DNA of 64,000 nt, taken from Mugil cephalus (lineage: Eukaryota > Chordata > Actinopteri > Mugiliformes > Mugilidae). Below, piece by piece: positions 22,778 through 33,356 of the stretch. The position numbers and the translations under genes were made by a program. The stretch covers positions 14,969,668 through 15,033,667 of the forward strand of contig NC_061777.1 in the NCBI RefSeq assembly GCF_022458985.1, given 5' to 3'. Within the stretch, counting starts at the first letter, position 1, and the number at the start of each line of letters is the position of its first letter. The notes below the pieces were generated by a model that saw only the letters and a list, made by a program, of their open reading frames with translations, had not been told where the DNA came from and did no database searches.

Positions 22778-23339
22778 CCCTACTTTATCACACTAAAATG
22801 TTGTGAAAATAGCAGATCTGCAATTTTCACCAACAATTACAATAATAAATGAGTGATTTTAGGCATACAGTGTTTCCGCCTTGTGATCTACTAAGGAGTA
22901 TGCGGTCGGCTTCAAGTTTCTGAGAAAGGAGAGCCGTTGTTGAGCCTTCTTCTCCAGGTCTGAGGTGTTCTCAGTCCAGCAGAGATCAGAGGAAGTGTGG
23001 ATGTTGTGGAGCATGTTCAGTCTTCCTGGACTTCCAATATTCCACCATAACCTGCTTGGTCTTGGTGATGTTCGGCAGAAAAACACCACAAGGTGTTGAT
23101 TTGGTCTCCAAATTCACTCGAGCGGAAAACGATCAAATATCTGTACAATGCACTGGAACAAGCCTGATCCACAGAGGCCTCTCCCCTCAACCCTTAGGAC
23201 ATAAAGACTGGCAACATTGTGTTACCAGACACCACAGAACACTCCCATGGCCATTCTCTGATGAGTCACAACTATTCAGGTGACACAAGGGAGACTTACC
23301 CCATAATGTCATGTGTTTTAGGGCTAAAAAGTCATAATG

Positions 23340-23620
23340 TTATGCCAGGACAATTCTTCACCCAGTTTTAGTAGTTTCTGCTTCAATCTCCTTAGATGTT
23401 TTCTCTGCTTGATGCATGCCAATCATTTGACCCTTCTGAAACATCTTTTCCACATCCCGTGTCCTGTCTTTTGACATGGTTGTTTAAGAAATGAGGAACT
23501 ACTCATTGCATCAGTTGTGGCTAAATAACTTGTTGCTAGCGGATAGATAGTCATCCGTGCAGTAACTATCCAGTAGGAGGCTTGTACCTATTTACTTAGT
23601 TAAATCCACATGGCAACTTT
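23340..23620 (-). mobile_element. Tc1-like transposon end, upstream of C
   Basis: Contains the N-terminal region of the same Tc1-type transposase seen at 10510-10831 (on the - strand ending with 'catgtcaaaagac') and continues into the end lost from that copy (ttatttagc... 'ggaggcttgtacctatttacttagttaaatcc'). Confidence 0.65.
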
Positions 23621-26270
23621 TTGTGTGTGTGTGTATGTCAGTGGTATTCAATATTACATGATGGTGGAATGAAAACATACTGTAAATATTTTTTTCTTTA
23701 GAAGCATTCAATTTATCATGAGTATTTTTAAAGCTTCCTAGTCTCTTTTGCTCATTTTCCTAATGAGCTTATTATAGTATTCATTTTGAAAAGTGTCTGT
23801 TTATGCCCCAAAAAATGCACGATTGCATGATTTTTATTTTTCTGTTTTTCTTTTTTTGGTTCCACTGTGTATTTTAATATGCTATCTGTGCATTATGTAT
23901 TGGATATATTCCAAGATTCAGTGTGTATTATTTGTGGCTAACTCAGTTGTTACATCACGTGTCTTTATCCTTCCTTTAAATAAGAAAATACTGCACAAAC
24001 CAGCTGTTTTTAAACTTGACGAGAGGAAATCTGCACATCCAGTGACATTACCGACTTTTGTTTGAAGTTTTGGTATCCACTGTGAGCTCAAGAGTCACTG
24101 CGCCATCACCTCAGGGGACTCCTTTTCTTATTGTTGACTGAAAAGAACAATTTTTACAGTCAGTTTGTTAATAAACATAACAGCTTTAGTATAAAATACC
24201 ATTTAAACATGTTAACTTGTCTCAACCCTATGCCACAGACAGCTTTCAGTTTGGCTGCTTTCTGTATGTCATTTGTAGATTGTATATACAGATTAGTATT
24301 TCTGTTGCAGGTGGTAATAAATATTTATGGCAATGTGATTTTTTAATTTTGTTTTTTATTGTGTGTCTGTGTATGTCTTCAAAAACTTGAAAAGCAGTGT
24401 TGCTTTTCTTGTTGTTGCATTCCACATGTTTTCCAATAGAGGGCAGCAAGAGTAAAGGGCTCATTGAAACCCTACGCTGCTTTCCCATTCATATTTGAAT
24501 CATATTTAAACCAACTTTTAAGGTCAGATTAATATAAATGCATAATAAGCTAAAGTGAGACCAGAGGAAAGAAAAAAAAAACATATCTTAAACCTCTCTA
24601 TCTGCACTTTTGAGTCCCCTGTCCTCTCTTAATGCTGTCTAAGGTAACTGGGAGCTGCTGCATTCCTTTAAATGCATTCTCACACGTGCATTCCACGAAT
24701 CACCCAAGCACCAGGAAGTGGACTTTAAATAGATCAGTGAGGCTCCTACAATGAAAGCAAAATATGGTGTTTTTCACCACAGTCGATTGGTCGACCTTTT
24801 TCTGTATAAAATGAGACATCGGCCAGTATTACATATTTTGGAAGTGTAAAGCTAAGTACACTTTTAGGAAGTAAATTTCAAGGCGACATTAGAGCCCACC
24901 TATTCAGAAACGTTTCACATCAGTGTGATGACACCATAACAAGGCAGAGAAGGCCTATCTTTGCATGTTTTTTTCCCCCTCAAGTTGCAATATGTGTAGA
25001 GAGCGTAGAGACCCCCTCAAAATGTGTCCAGTTAGGGGAAAACATCTTAATTAAAATAATAAAAAATAAAAAAAAGATTAAAAAAAAAACGAGAGATTGC
25101 GGACAAATGTGCAATAAAGTTCAAGCTATTGCCTAGTACAATCAGAAGTGCCAAATACAAAAATATGGTCTTCGACAGTGTTCATGTTAATTTTATTGTG
25201 TCAGCTTGAAAACACGCAACCGTCTAATGTAGTCGAACAAGAATCCATGAACCAGTCAGTGACACGTTCTGGCTGCACTTCATTTTATTGGCCACTAAAT
25301 GGCCTGCTTGAGCAAAGCCTCGTCGCTGTTTGCTGGTTCTGGTCGTAAAAAAAAGCAGAAGCTCAAATCGATTGCAAATAAATCTGAATCCACATTTCGG
25401 ATCGCATGCCAAACCGCTCTCTAAAACAAAACAAATCAAGAAAAGAAAAAAAAAGTCATCAGTCACGTGCTATGGTCGGCTCCAACGTCACCAATATGAT
25501 GCACGCCTAAGACTCGCGCGACACACGTGAACTTTTTCATCACTTTACCGCGATTATGAAAGAAAAATGAGAGAGAGCTTCTACGCTGCCGTAGAAGACT
25601 GATCAGCATTTAATAAAAACAAGGGTTCACTTCCTTTTGCGACTCACAGACATGTACAAATGATCCGTTTTCTCCAACAAATACATTGATTGATGGGTTG
25701 TCTTTATCTACTTTCTTGTGGAAATTTGCTGAAGTTTTAAAGTTATTTTCTACAGAAAAGTAGAACATTATCTTTGTGTGTGTGTGTCTTAACAATAACT
25801 ATTTCAGATATTTTTATTATTTCAGATTCATTTAAGCCACCCGAATTTGTAACCACAAAGAACTATAAGGTGATAAGTATGCTGAAATGAAAAATCTTTG
25901 ATCACCATTGGACGCCCACGCTGTTCTAAAAACTGTATTGTTTTGGGAGAACATGAACACCTTTCACTCATGTGATGTCTGCTGCATGTGATGTGTTTGA
26001 CAGGCTTTAGACACACCCACCCCAGGAATATCACAGCTGCTTGCATCACCTTTACTAAAAATAAATTAATTTGGGAAACTGCATTGTTTACACAAACCAC
26101 ATTTACACAACAAACATACATGTAATATTTTATTAACACCAATTTTCTTTTTTCAGGGCAAAATTGGTAAACCTAGAGCACGAAGCATGTTGTTCGGCAT
26201 TTATCAGTGTTCCTATCCACTCTGCATAATTTATGAAGGTCCATTTGGCTTAATAATTACCAAAAGTGTG

Positions 26271-26276
26271 TATATA
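26271..26276 (+). promoter_or_regulatory. Putative TATA box of C
   Basis: TATATA 76 bp upstream of the C start codon, at exactly the same spacing as in B, in otherwise well-conserved flanking sequence. Confidence 0.5.
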
Positions 26277-26346
26277 CAGACACACTCTGTGATCCTCTGT
26301 CCTCATTGTCTGTCTTGGTGCTGCTGTATGTACAGCGTTGCGCAGA

Positions 26347-28900
26347 ATGTCAAATAACATTAAGAACTTTTCAGTGGGATATAATCCCATAAACAAAAGC
26401 AATATTTTCAGCAGTGGTGATCATATCTCTGGACAGATAACGCTGGAACTGACAGCAGATTCCAACATAGACTCGCTCAGCATAAAGCTGAAAGGCAAAG
26501 CAGAAGTCATGTGGACTGAATATCATTATGGAGAGTCAATTAAATCATACCATGGCAAACAAAAGTTCTTCACTCTCAAGCAAGTTATCATTCAGAAGAA
26601 CCAGGGTAAGTGCATTTAGTCCTTTTTTCTTAGTTTGCTCTTTTATTTCTGCCTCTGGTAAATTGTTTCTCTCGTCTCTTTTTGGTTGCCATAAAATATT
26701 TTTTTGTCCAATGCTAAGTGTCTCTTTTGGTAATCTTTACTGGTTAAATATATCTTTCTGCAAGTATTTAAATTATGTTGAACATATATCATATATCACA
26801 TATAATAGATTCATTGGGGTTGGATATTACTAAAATGAAAGCAAATCGACTTGTGTCTCTTAAAGACTTTCTGCTTCAAGAAACTCCATTAGTCCAGTTC
26901 CCTTTTTTAACATTTATATATGAGTGTATGCATGGCTTTAGACATCTTGACATCAACTTTGTTTGTTTTTTGTGCTTTTCAGGCAATAACATTGTGCATG
27001 CAGGCTGCAATGTCTACCCATTCACCTTTCAGATCCCATTAGAGTGAGTTTTCTTTACATCTGTACCAGCATCAATAATGACTGAAACATTTTAAATTGT
27101 ACTGTGCCTCACAGTGTGTGGTTTTCATCCAACCGATCACAGAAGATAAGGCAACTTTCTCAAGTGAAAGCAGGGTCAAATGTGGTCTGCAAGGTCCACC
27201 TCTGCATGACCATGATTTACCATATATGATAAATTCATTAACTTTGATCTTCTACATGAAAATGAAAAATAAAGTAAAAAAAAAGTTATACATGGACACA
27301 GTTAATGAAGTTTGATTCTTGTTCTTTAACTTATGGAGCTTGTTTTCTTTATTGTGTTGTCACATTTGACAGAGAGCTGCCATCCTCCTTCAGGGGTTCA
27401 TTTGGAAGTATCACATACACACTGGAGGCAGTCCTGAGCAGGTCGATGAGAATGAACACCAAAGCCAGGGCAGAGTTCACCCTCAACCACAAACAAGACC
27501 TGAGCAGCGATCCAACGCTGATGGTACCCTTACAACACACCTTACAATCACATACAACAGTTGTACAGGTGATGCCAGACTTTTTGTAATTTTCTTGTCA
27601 GGAACCACAGCACAATACGCTTAATAAGACGTTGAAGCTCTTCTCCTCTGGAGTTGTAACCATGGATGTAAATATAACCCGAACCGGCTTCCGCCAAGGT
27701 AACGTGTGAAATGTATCTGATTTTGTCGGTTGTAGAATGACTCTATCCCAACAGTGGGTTGCAATAAAATAATAGTAATAAACAGAAATGACATACAGGT
27801 CAAAGTCTGTTTGATCTTTTTATAGTTTGAAGATAAGACGATAACAAATGTGACATGTTGGAATAGTAACAGAAATTTATCATCTAAATATGTTAATAAT
27901 GCTCTTTTGTAACACAGAAGGAATGCCAATGTATAATTTGAAAATCATTATCAGGCTTTCATTTTATGAGCACAATAAAAAACTAAATCTGAAAAGTTGA
28001 ATGCAAAGAAGCCTTTGCTCCATTCAATACACTCAAGGGTAATGCTTTTACAGTCTTACGGTGAGATCAATAGTTTATAGTGGAGTACAGTATAGATGTG
28101 AAATTAAATTTAAACCTGAGATTTAATTGTAGAGTTGCTTACCAAAACAAAACAAGGACATAATTGTGTATACTGTTACACAATGGGAATTCGAGCAGGC
28201 TTCCTCCTGGCACAGCTTTCTAAAGGTTCAACAAATACAACCTTAACAGAATGTTTTCTGTTTTTTTTCTTCCTATATTTTGTATACAGTAAAGGATTGT
28301 TGCTGTCAGTCAGAGTGTGAGTGTTTTAAGATTTGCTCTGTTTCCAGGCGAAGGCATACTGGTCGTGGCCTCCTTTGAAAACAAATCGTCACGTCCTGTC
28401 AAGCCCAAGTACTGCTTGAATAAGAAGGAAACTTATTTTGCAAAAAGAAGGAAGAAAGTCGAAACAAAAGACATTGTGAAAGAGGCGGGCGATGTCATCC
28501 AACCTTTTGGCAGTGCGACGGTCACCAGAATCATAACCATCCCTCCCGTCTCCTATGTGTCAGTCTTAAACTGCAGCATCGTCAGAGTAGAGTACAGGCT
28601 CAAGGTATGTATCAGTCTTCCCCAAAGAATGTCACTATTTTCGATTCGACCTCAACATGATCATGAGGATAATCACTGTCTGTTTCTCCACCACAGGTCT
28701 ATTTGGATGTCAAGTACGCTTTAGATCCAGAGATCACGTTTCCCATAGTCGTCCTGCAGGCTGTAGAGAGAGTCGATGAAGAGCAGAACCTACAGTTGCC
28801 TGATGTTCCTTCTTATGGATATCGAGCATTTTCAGGCTCCAACCCAGCAGCATCTGGCCCTCCTCCTCTACCACCACCTTATGGGACATATGAGCCGTAG
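26347..28900 (+). CDS. Alpha-arrestin C (ARRDC3-like) with PPPY tail
   Basis: Six exons: 26347-26605, 26983-27043, 27373-27523, 27602-27698, 28348-28604, 28697-28900; 1029 nt, 342 aa, same phases as B. It is the duplicated sister of B: introns 1-3 remain alignable by eye, and the N-terminus MSNNIKNFSVGYNPINKSN is nearly the same. N-domain about residues 8-150, C-domain about 165-310. Changes concentrate in exon 1 (EYHYGESIKSYHGKQKFF against EHYGRTTVTYQNKHKYF in B), exon 4 and exon 5. The tail keeps PPPY at about residues 334-337 but ends three codons after the second tyrosine (PPPYGTYEP), because a stop codon stands where B has a tyrosine. It also lacks a short tail stretch present in B (around DMLGGTSFPY). 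The adaptor role is inferred from the family. Confidence 0.9.
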
Positions 28901-29117
28901 TCCTCCATGATTGGTTTTGACAGAAAGTCTTGGAAGCTCAAACATAGGTTTGGAGAACACGTGGTTCGCTTTATTAAAGTTAGGAGCTACCATGATTGAT
29001 GAAAGGCTCCCTCCATGGGGACAATGAAACAACATGTCTGTTTAGTACAATTATTGTAGGTGAAGTGTGTTTTAGGGCTAAAAAGTAGAGACAGCATCTT
29101 GATCTTGACTGAAACAA

Positions 29118-29250
29118 GCAGTTTCAAAATCATAACCAGAATCAGAATCAGCTTTATTCATCCACGTGGGGCAATTAGGAGAGCAAAGAGTGGAACATTT
29201 TATGGATGGGCACAAGCAGCATATTGTGTTCAATTGCAGGCCTGAGGCCA
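29118..29250. repeat. Teleost repeat downstream of C
   Basis: Counterpart of 20590-20720 (aatcagaatcagctttattc type). Confidence 0.5.
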
Positions 29251-29455
29251 GTAACAGCATGAGTGGTTTGCTATGTAGGTAATAAGGCAGAAGTATCTAT
29301 AAAGAGTCTAGATGTATAGTAGCAAATCTGAAATAAATATAACAAATATAAAATATCTGATACAGTAGTAGTAAATAATGTGAAGCATGGATTAAACTCA
29401 AGAAAAACTGAATCTTGTGTATGTTCCGTATTACAATGATTATTTGATTGCCATG

Positions 29456-29979
29456 TGGCACTGGCAGCCCCACAGCCACAGCAGAGTTGGTAACCCCTGT
29501 GCATCGACACACTTTAGTTCTTAGATTTGTGACACTTTTACATTCATATTGCACATACACAAACACTTAAATGACCACACATACATTTTTAGTTCATACC
29601 GCATATTTATGGTTTATTTAGCATTTGTAAAATTTAAATTTAATAGTTTTGTTTAATTGACTGGTAAACAAACTGTCCTGTGTTGTTTCTTTTGTTGTTA
29701 GTTAATGTGTTAGTGTTTTATGTTATCCCCTTTGTATGTACTTGGCCTGATTAGCCACTATATAAGTCCCCTTTGTTCTCTATTTGTTAGGTCAGTTGGT
29801 TTGCCAAGTTGCTTTAGCATTATAGCCTGAGTTCAGTTTTGTTTATTTGCCCTCTTCAATGGGCCCAGAATTAATTGCTTGTTTTTGTAAATTGTTTCCT
29901 ATTTTGGGGGGGTGAATAAAACCCGTATTTTTAAAAATCCACCAGCGACTCCTCTTGCTTTACAGCTCGGTCCCTCACA
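29456..29979 (+). mobile_element. Solo LTR fossil downstream of C
   Basis: A 524-bp insertion with TGGCACTGG...CCCTCACA ends, flanked by a perfect 5-bp target duplication CCATG (29451-29455 and 29980-29984). The B unit at about 20920 has the empty site (gattgccatgaaatg). Inside are a TATA-like 'actatataagtcc' near 29758 and an AATAAA signal near 29916, as expected of an LTR. No internal region is left. Family not determined (5-bp duplication fits Gypsy, Copia or Bel-Pao). It is younger than the B/C duplication. Confidence 0.8.
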
Positions 29980-30018
29980 CCATGAAATGTCTTTTTTCAT
30001 TTGATCACAACGAATACT

Positions 30019-30488
30019 ACACTATATTGCCAAAAGTATTCTCTCACCCATCCAAATAACTGAGTTCAGGTGCTCCAATCACTTCCATGGCCACATGTGT
30101 ACAAAAATCAAGCACCTGGGAATATAGACTGCCTCTATAAACATTTGTGAAAGAATGGGTCGCACTCAAGAGCTCAGTGAATTCTAGCGAGCTGCTGTGA
30201 TAGGATGCCACTTGTGCAACAAGTCCATTCAAGAAATTTCCTCGCTACTAAATATTCCATTCCTGACCTCAACACAAATGTCTTTTGGACTGAAGAGATA
30301 GGCCTTCTCATCCAACATCAGTGTCTGACCTCACAAATGCACTTCTGGAAGAATGGTCAAAAACTCTTCCCAGAGGAGTTGAGGCTGTTATTGCTGCACC
30401 TGCACCTGAACCCTGTGGATTAACCATGGGATGTCACTTAAGTTCATATGCAAGAAAAGGCAAGTGGGGATTTACTTTTGGCAACTAT
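30019..30488 (+). mobile_element. Decayed Tc1-like transposon downstream of C
   Basis: Same insertion as 20966-21830, with both ends recognisable (acactatattgccaaaagta...ttggcaactatc) but the central transposase region deleted; it keeps a short N-terminal stretch (tgcaacaagtccattcaagaaatttcctcgc) that the other copy lacks. Confidence 0.75.
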
Positions 30489-30583
30489 CATTTTAATTAT
30501 TGGGCAGATATCATTCCAGTCTTTCCATGAGCTTTTGTTTTGTCAATCTTAGTTTTTTTGTTTCATGAATTGATGCCCTATCT

Positions 30584-31435
30584 CAGGGCTTTTCAACATT
30601 TTTCAGGCCAAGGACCCCCAAACTGAAGGCAAGACTAAGTAGGGATCCCCTACCTACATTATGTGTTCTGTAGTAAACTTGGCGTAGTGCTATTCATAAA
30701 TATACATTATTATTATCATTTTGCTTTCAATATTAAGCTATTCAAATAATACACAGGTTCAAATATTCATGTTTTTTTTATTTAAAACGTGCAACAATAT
30801 GGTGGCTGTGCAACTGCCTTAAATATAAACGTACCTGACATAAACATATCTAACTGGTGTGTGTGTGTGTGTGCCTGTGTGTAACTGACAGATAAAGAAA
30901 TTGGCAGATTCAAGTTTCAACTTTAAACATGCCTGAGATATGTTATATGTTACCTGAGATAGTGTGATGTCTGACCGTGATGAGAAGCACACAACTTATC
31001 TAACCTTGGATTAATGGATGTTGATAAGAGCAAGTTGCACTGTTAGTTCCTCTTCTGAAGCACTGCAGCGTACTTCTGGATTTCACCTGGGGGCTGAACA
31101 GGCTCTATTGCGGCCAATTGTGGGGGACCAGACAGAGTCAAGAGTGTAATATGTGGCCTCATGATTGACTCAGCAGCGATAGGGCGGGGCCTACTGTGAA
31201 CAGGAAGCTTAGATTGACCAGTCTAGTCTGGTACTCTTTGTACCAGCTGTGTGCTGTTGACACAGGTCCTGTATCACTGAATGAGTGAAGTGCTGACATT
31301 TATTCCTTTACTAAAATATGCTGGATTCATTTTAATGTGTATTTTAAGAAATTTAAATTTGTGGGGAAAAATTAAAAAAATATATGAGAAATGTCTATCA
31401 ACCAAAGATTTTGTGCGCGCTTTTGAAGGCCTATG
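30584..31435. mobile_element. Non-autonomous hAT element downstream of C
   Basis: Counterpart of 21945-22777, with the same CAGGGCTTTTCAAC end and CCCTATCT/CCCTACTT flanks. Confidence 0.65.
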
Positions 31436-31458
31436 CCCTACTTCATCACACAAAAGTT

Positions 31459-31528
31459 GTGAAAATAGCAGATCTACAAGTTCAACACATCACAACACAT
31501 TGTGAACTTGTAGATCGGCTATTTTCAC
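31459..31528. repeat. 26-bp hairpin specific to the C unit
   Basis: Arms 31459-31484 and 31503-31528 are complementary except for one base, with an 18-nt loop. The matching B sequence (22803-22835) has only the outer bases and no hairpin, so the inverted repeat arose in this copy. Confidence 0.85.
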
Positions 31529-31601
31529 CAATAGTTACAATAAGAAATGAATGGTTTTAGGCATACAATGTTTCTGCCTTCTGACCTACTAAGGAGTATG
31601 C

Positions 31602-33356
31602 ATTTAACACAGATAAAGTGGTAACAGTGGAATCATGTTCATTACTCCAAAAAAGCCAAGAACAAAAACAATCTTACTTTGGACATTCACATGCCCAAAA
31701 TATGAACAATGGATGAGGAACAGATATGTTCAGCTTGACTGTCTGTCAGACCAAACCGACACTTAATGCAAACATGTCTAAACATGCTGCTAACATTACA
31801 GAAGCTAAGTGTGCAGGTCTGAAATGCTATATTTTCCTCCATGTTTCAGACAGTCACTCGGATATGGGTCGATATTACAACACATTGCACATGCTGCCTG
31901 GCCAAAAACCTCTGCATCTTCTACACATAACGCTAACACGCAATAAGCTAATTAACTGACATTAGCACAACCGAGCTAACTTTAGTCTGATGTTAGCAGC
32001 CCATTTGTGCCAGCAGTTAAGAGGAAAACGTTAAGCTTATTATGGAATTTATCACAAGCAGATTGTTGAGTAACATCGTATGACAACGATGAATTAATAA
32101 ACTCAACAAGCGTCTGTGTGTGTGACTAGTGACCAACTGACCGCAGGCGTGTTGTAACTAATCATACATCAGCAGTGGTGGACTGTAAGGAAGAAGACGT
32201 TAGCTGATGTACAGCATCTAAATGGTTTTTTTTGTTTGTTTGTTTGTTTTTGTCACCCAAACTATCGTCAGTAAACAGATGGAGTAACTGTATCGATCCA
32301 TTGTGAAAAATTATAACCGTGTACAATTAAAGTACAAAAGTTTCCCAGCAGAACATTGAATTCTCACAAGATGGTTAATGTTATTTACTTCTCCTGACAG
32401 TGGTTTTAATGTTATACCTGATGGGTGTGTACACTTAGGTTAGCTTAGTGAAAGAAAGAACCAAAGAACCTTCAGACAGCTCTCTCTTTGAAAACCGTGA
32501 ATGAATGTTCCCGTAGGATTCAGGGAACATTCCTAGCATATTTCCCGATAGTTACAATTACAACCGTCTGGGAATGCTCCTGGGACACGGCCTTGAAGGA
32601 TCCCTTACAAAGGAGCGAGTCAGATATTTACCAACAAACCTGTAACCTGTGGAGAACCTTCAGAAAACTCCCCCTTACAGTTATCGAAAAGCTTAAAAAA
32701 CTGCAGAAAACACTGTAATTTTCTCTGAGCGCCACCTTTTGGGAATGTCCCCTGGGGTTTCACGGGGCGTTGCAAAAACCGTAACCTTCAGGGAATGTGC
32801 TTCAAAGGCCAGCCTCAAATAACCTTGAAGGAGCAAAGAACAAAGAATACAAAGAACACAACTGAATTTCGTTTTTGAAGCAGGAGAAAACACTGCACCA
32901 GACTATATCAAAACAAATGCTTTAGAACTTAACAGAATCACTTATTGACATATTTCAACCACCAGGAAAAATGACTTTAAAAAAAAAAAAAAAAGGTTTA
33001 AATTGAATGTTGCCGCTTACAACTGCAAACTGAACACTAATGCAACACTTACTACACAACTTAAATTCATTAACAAATGTGCCTCGTGACACTGGGGTGC
33101 GTGTGAAAAAGTTGCACGGGATGCGTGCTCCGTCAAACTCGTTCAGTGTCGATTGAAGCGTGCCATCATATTCATTTTTTTTTTTTTTTTGTTGTTCATT
33201 TATTATTATTATTATTATTATTTTTTTTATAAAGAATGATGGTGGGAGGAGGCAATTCAGCGCATCTATAACTGGAAACACAACCTCCGCGGAAGTTGGT
33301 TGGTTGACCTCGCTTCGCGTAGCTAACTGTGGAGACTCGTGTGTGAACGCTTCGCC
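31602..33356. other. Spacer between C and D, no gene recognised
   Basis: Unique AT-rich DNA up to about 32400, then 32500-32900 with several imperfect repeats of the type 'gggaa(c/t)gt.cc' as in a dispersed fish repeat, then T-rich and ATT simple sequence at 33174-33232. The last 100 bp before the D start are less AT-rich and contain CpGs, consistent with the D promoter and 5' untranslated region; I see no clear TATA. Confidence 0.55.

Larger units (their letters stand above)
8229..22903 (+). repeat. Older tandem segmental duplication, left unit (A 3' part plus B)
   Basis: The sequence from intron 3 of A to beyond B is matched, in the same order, by 22904-31601. Matching blocks, left versus right: 8229-8600/22904-23320, 10640-10830/23385-23540, 10920-10975/23760-23815, 12140-12660/24080-24510, 12660-12780/24795-24920, 12895-13140/25200-25440, 16310-22903/25440-31601. 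The right unit lacks the equivalent of 8600-10640, which in the left unit contains A exons 4-6 and most of a Tc1-like element. Confidence 0.8.
22904..31601 (+). repeat. Older tandem segmental duplication, right unit (C)
   Basis: Starts with sequence from A intron 3 directly joined to the far end of the B unit: the shared 'ctactaaggagtatgc' is followed by 'ggtcggcttcaagtttctgagaaag' at 22904, but by unrelated DNA at 31602. This is the expected head-to-tail junction of a tandem duplication. The unit has shrunk to 8.7 kb, having lost the equivalents of A exons 4-6 and of the 14-16 kb repeats, and has gained a solo LTR. Confidence 0.8.
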
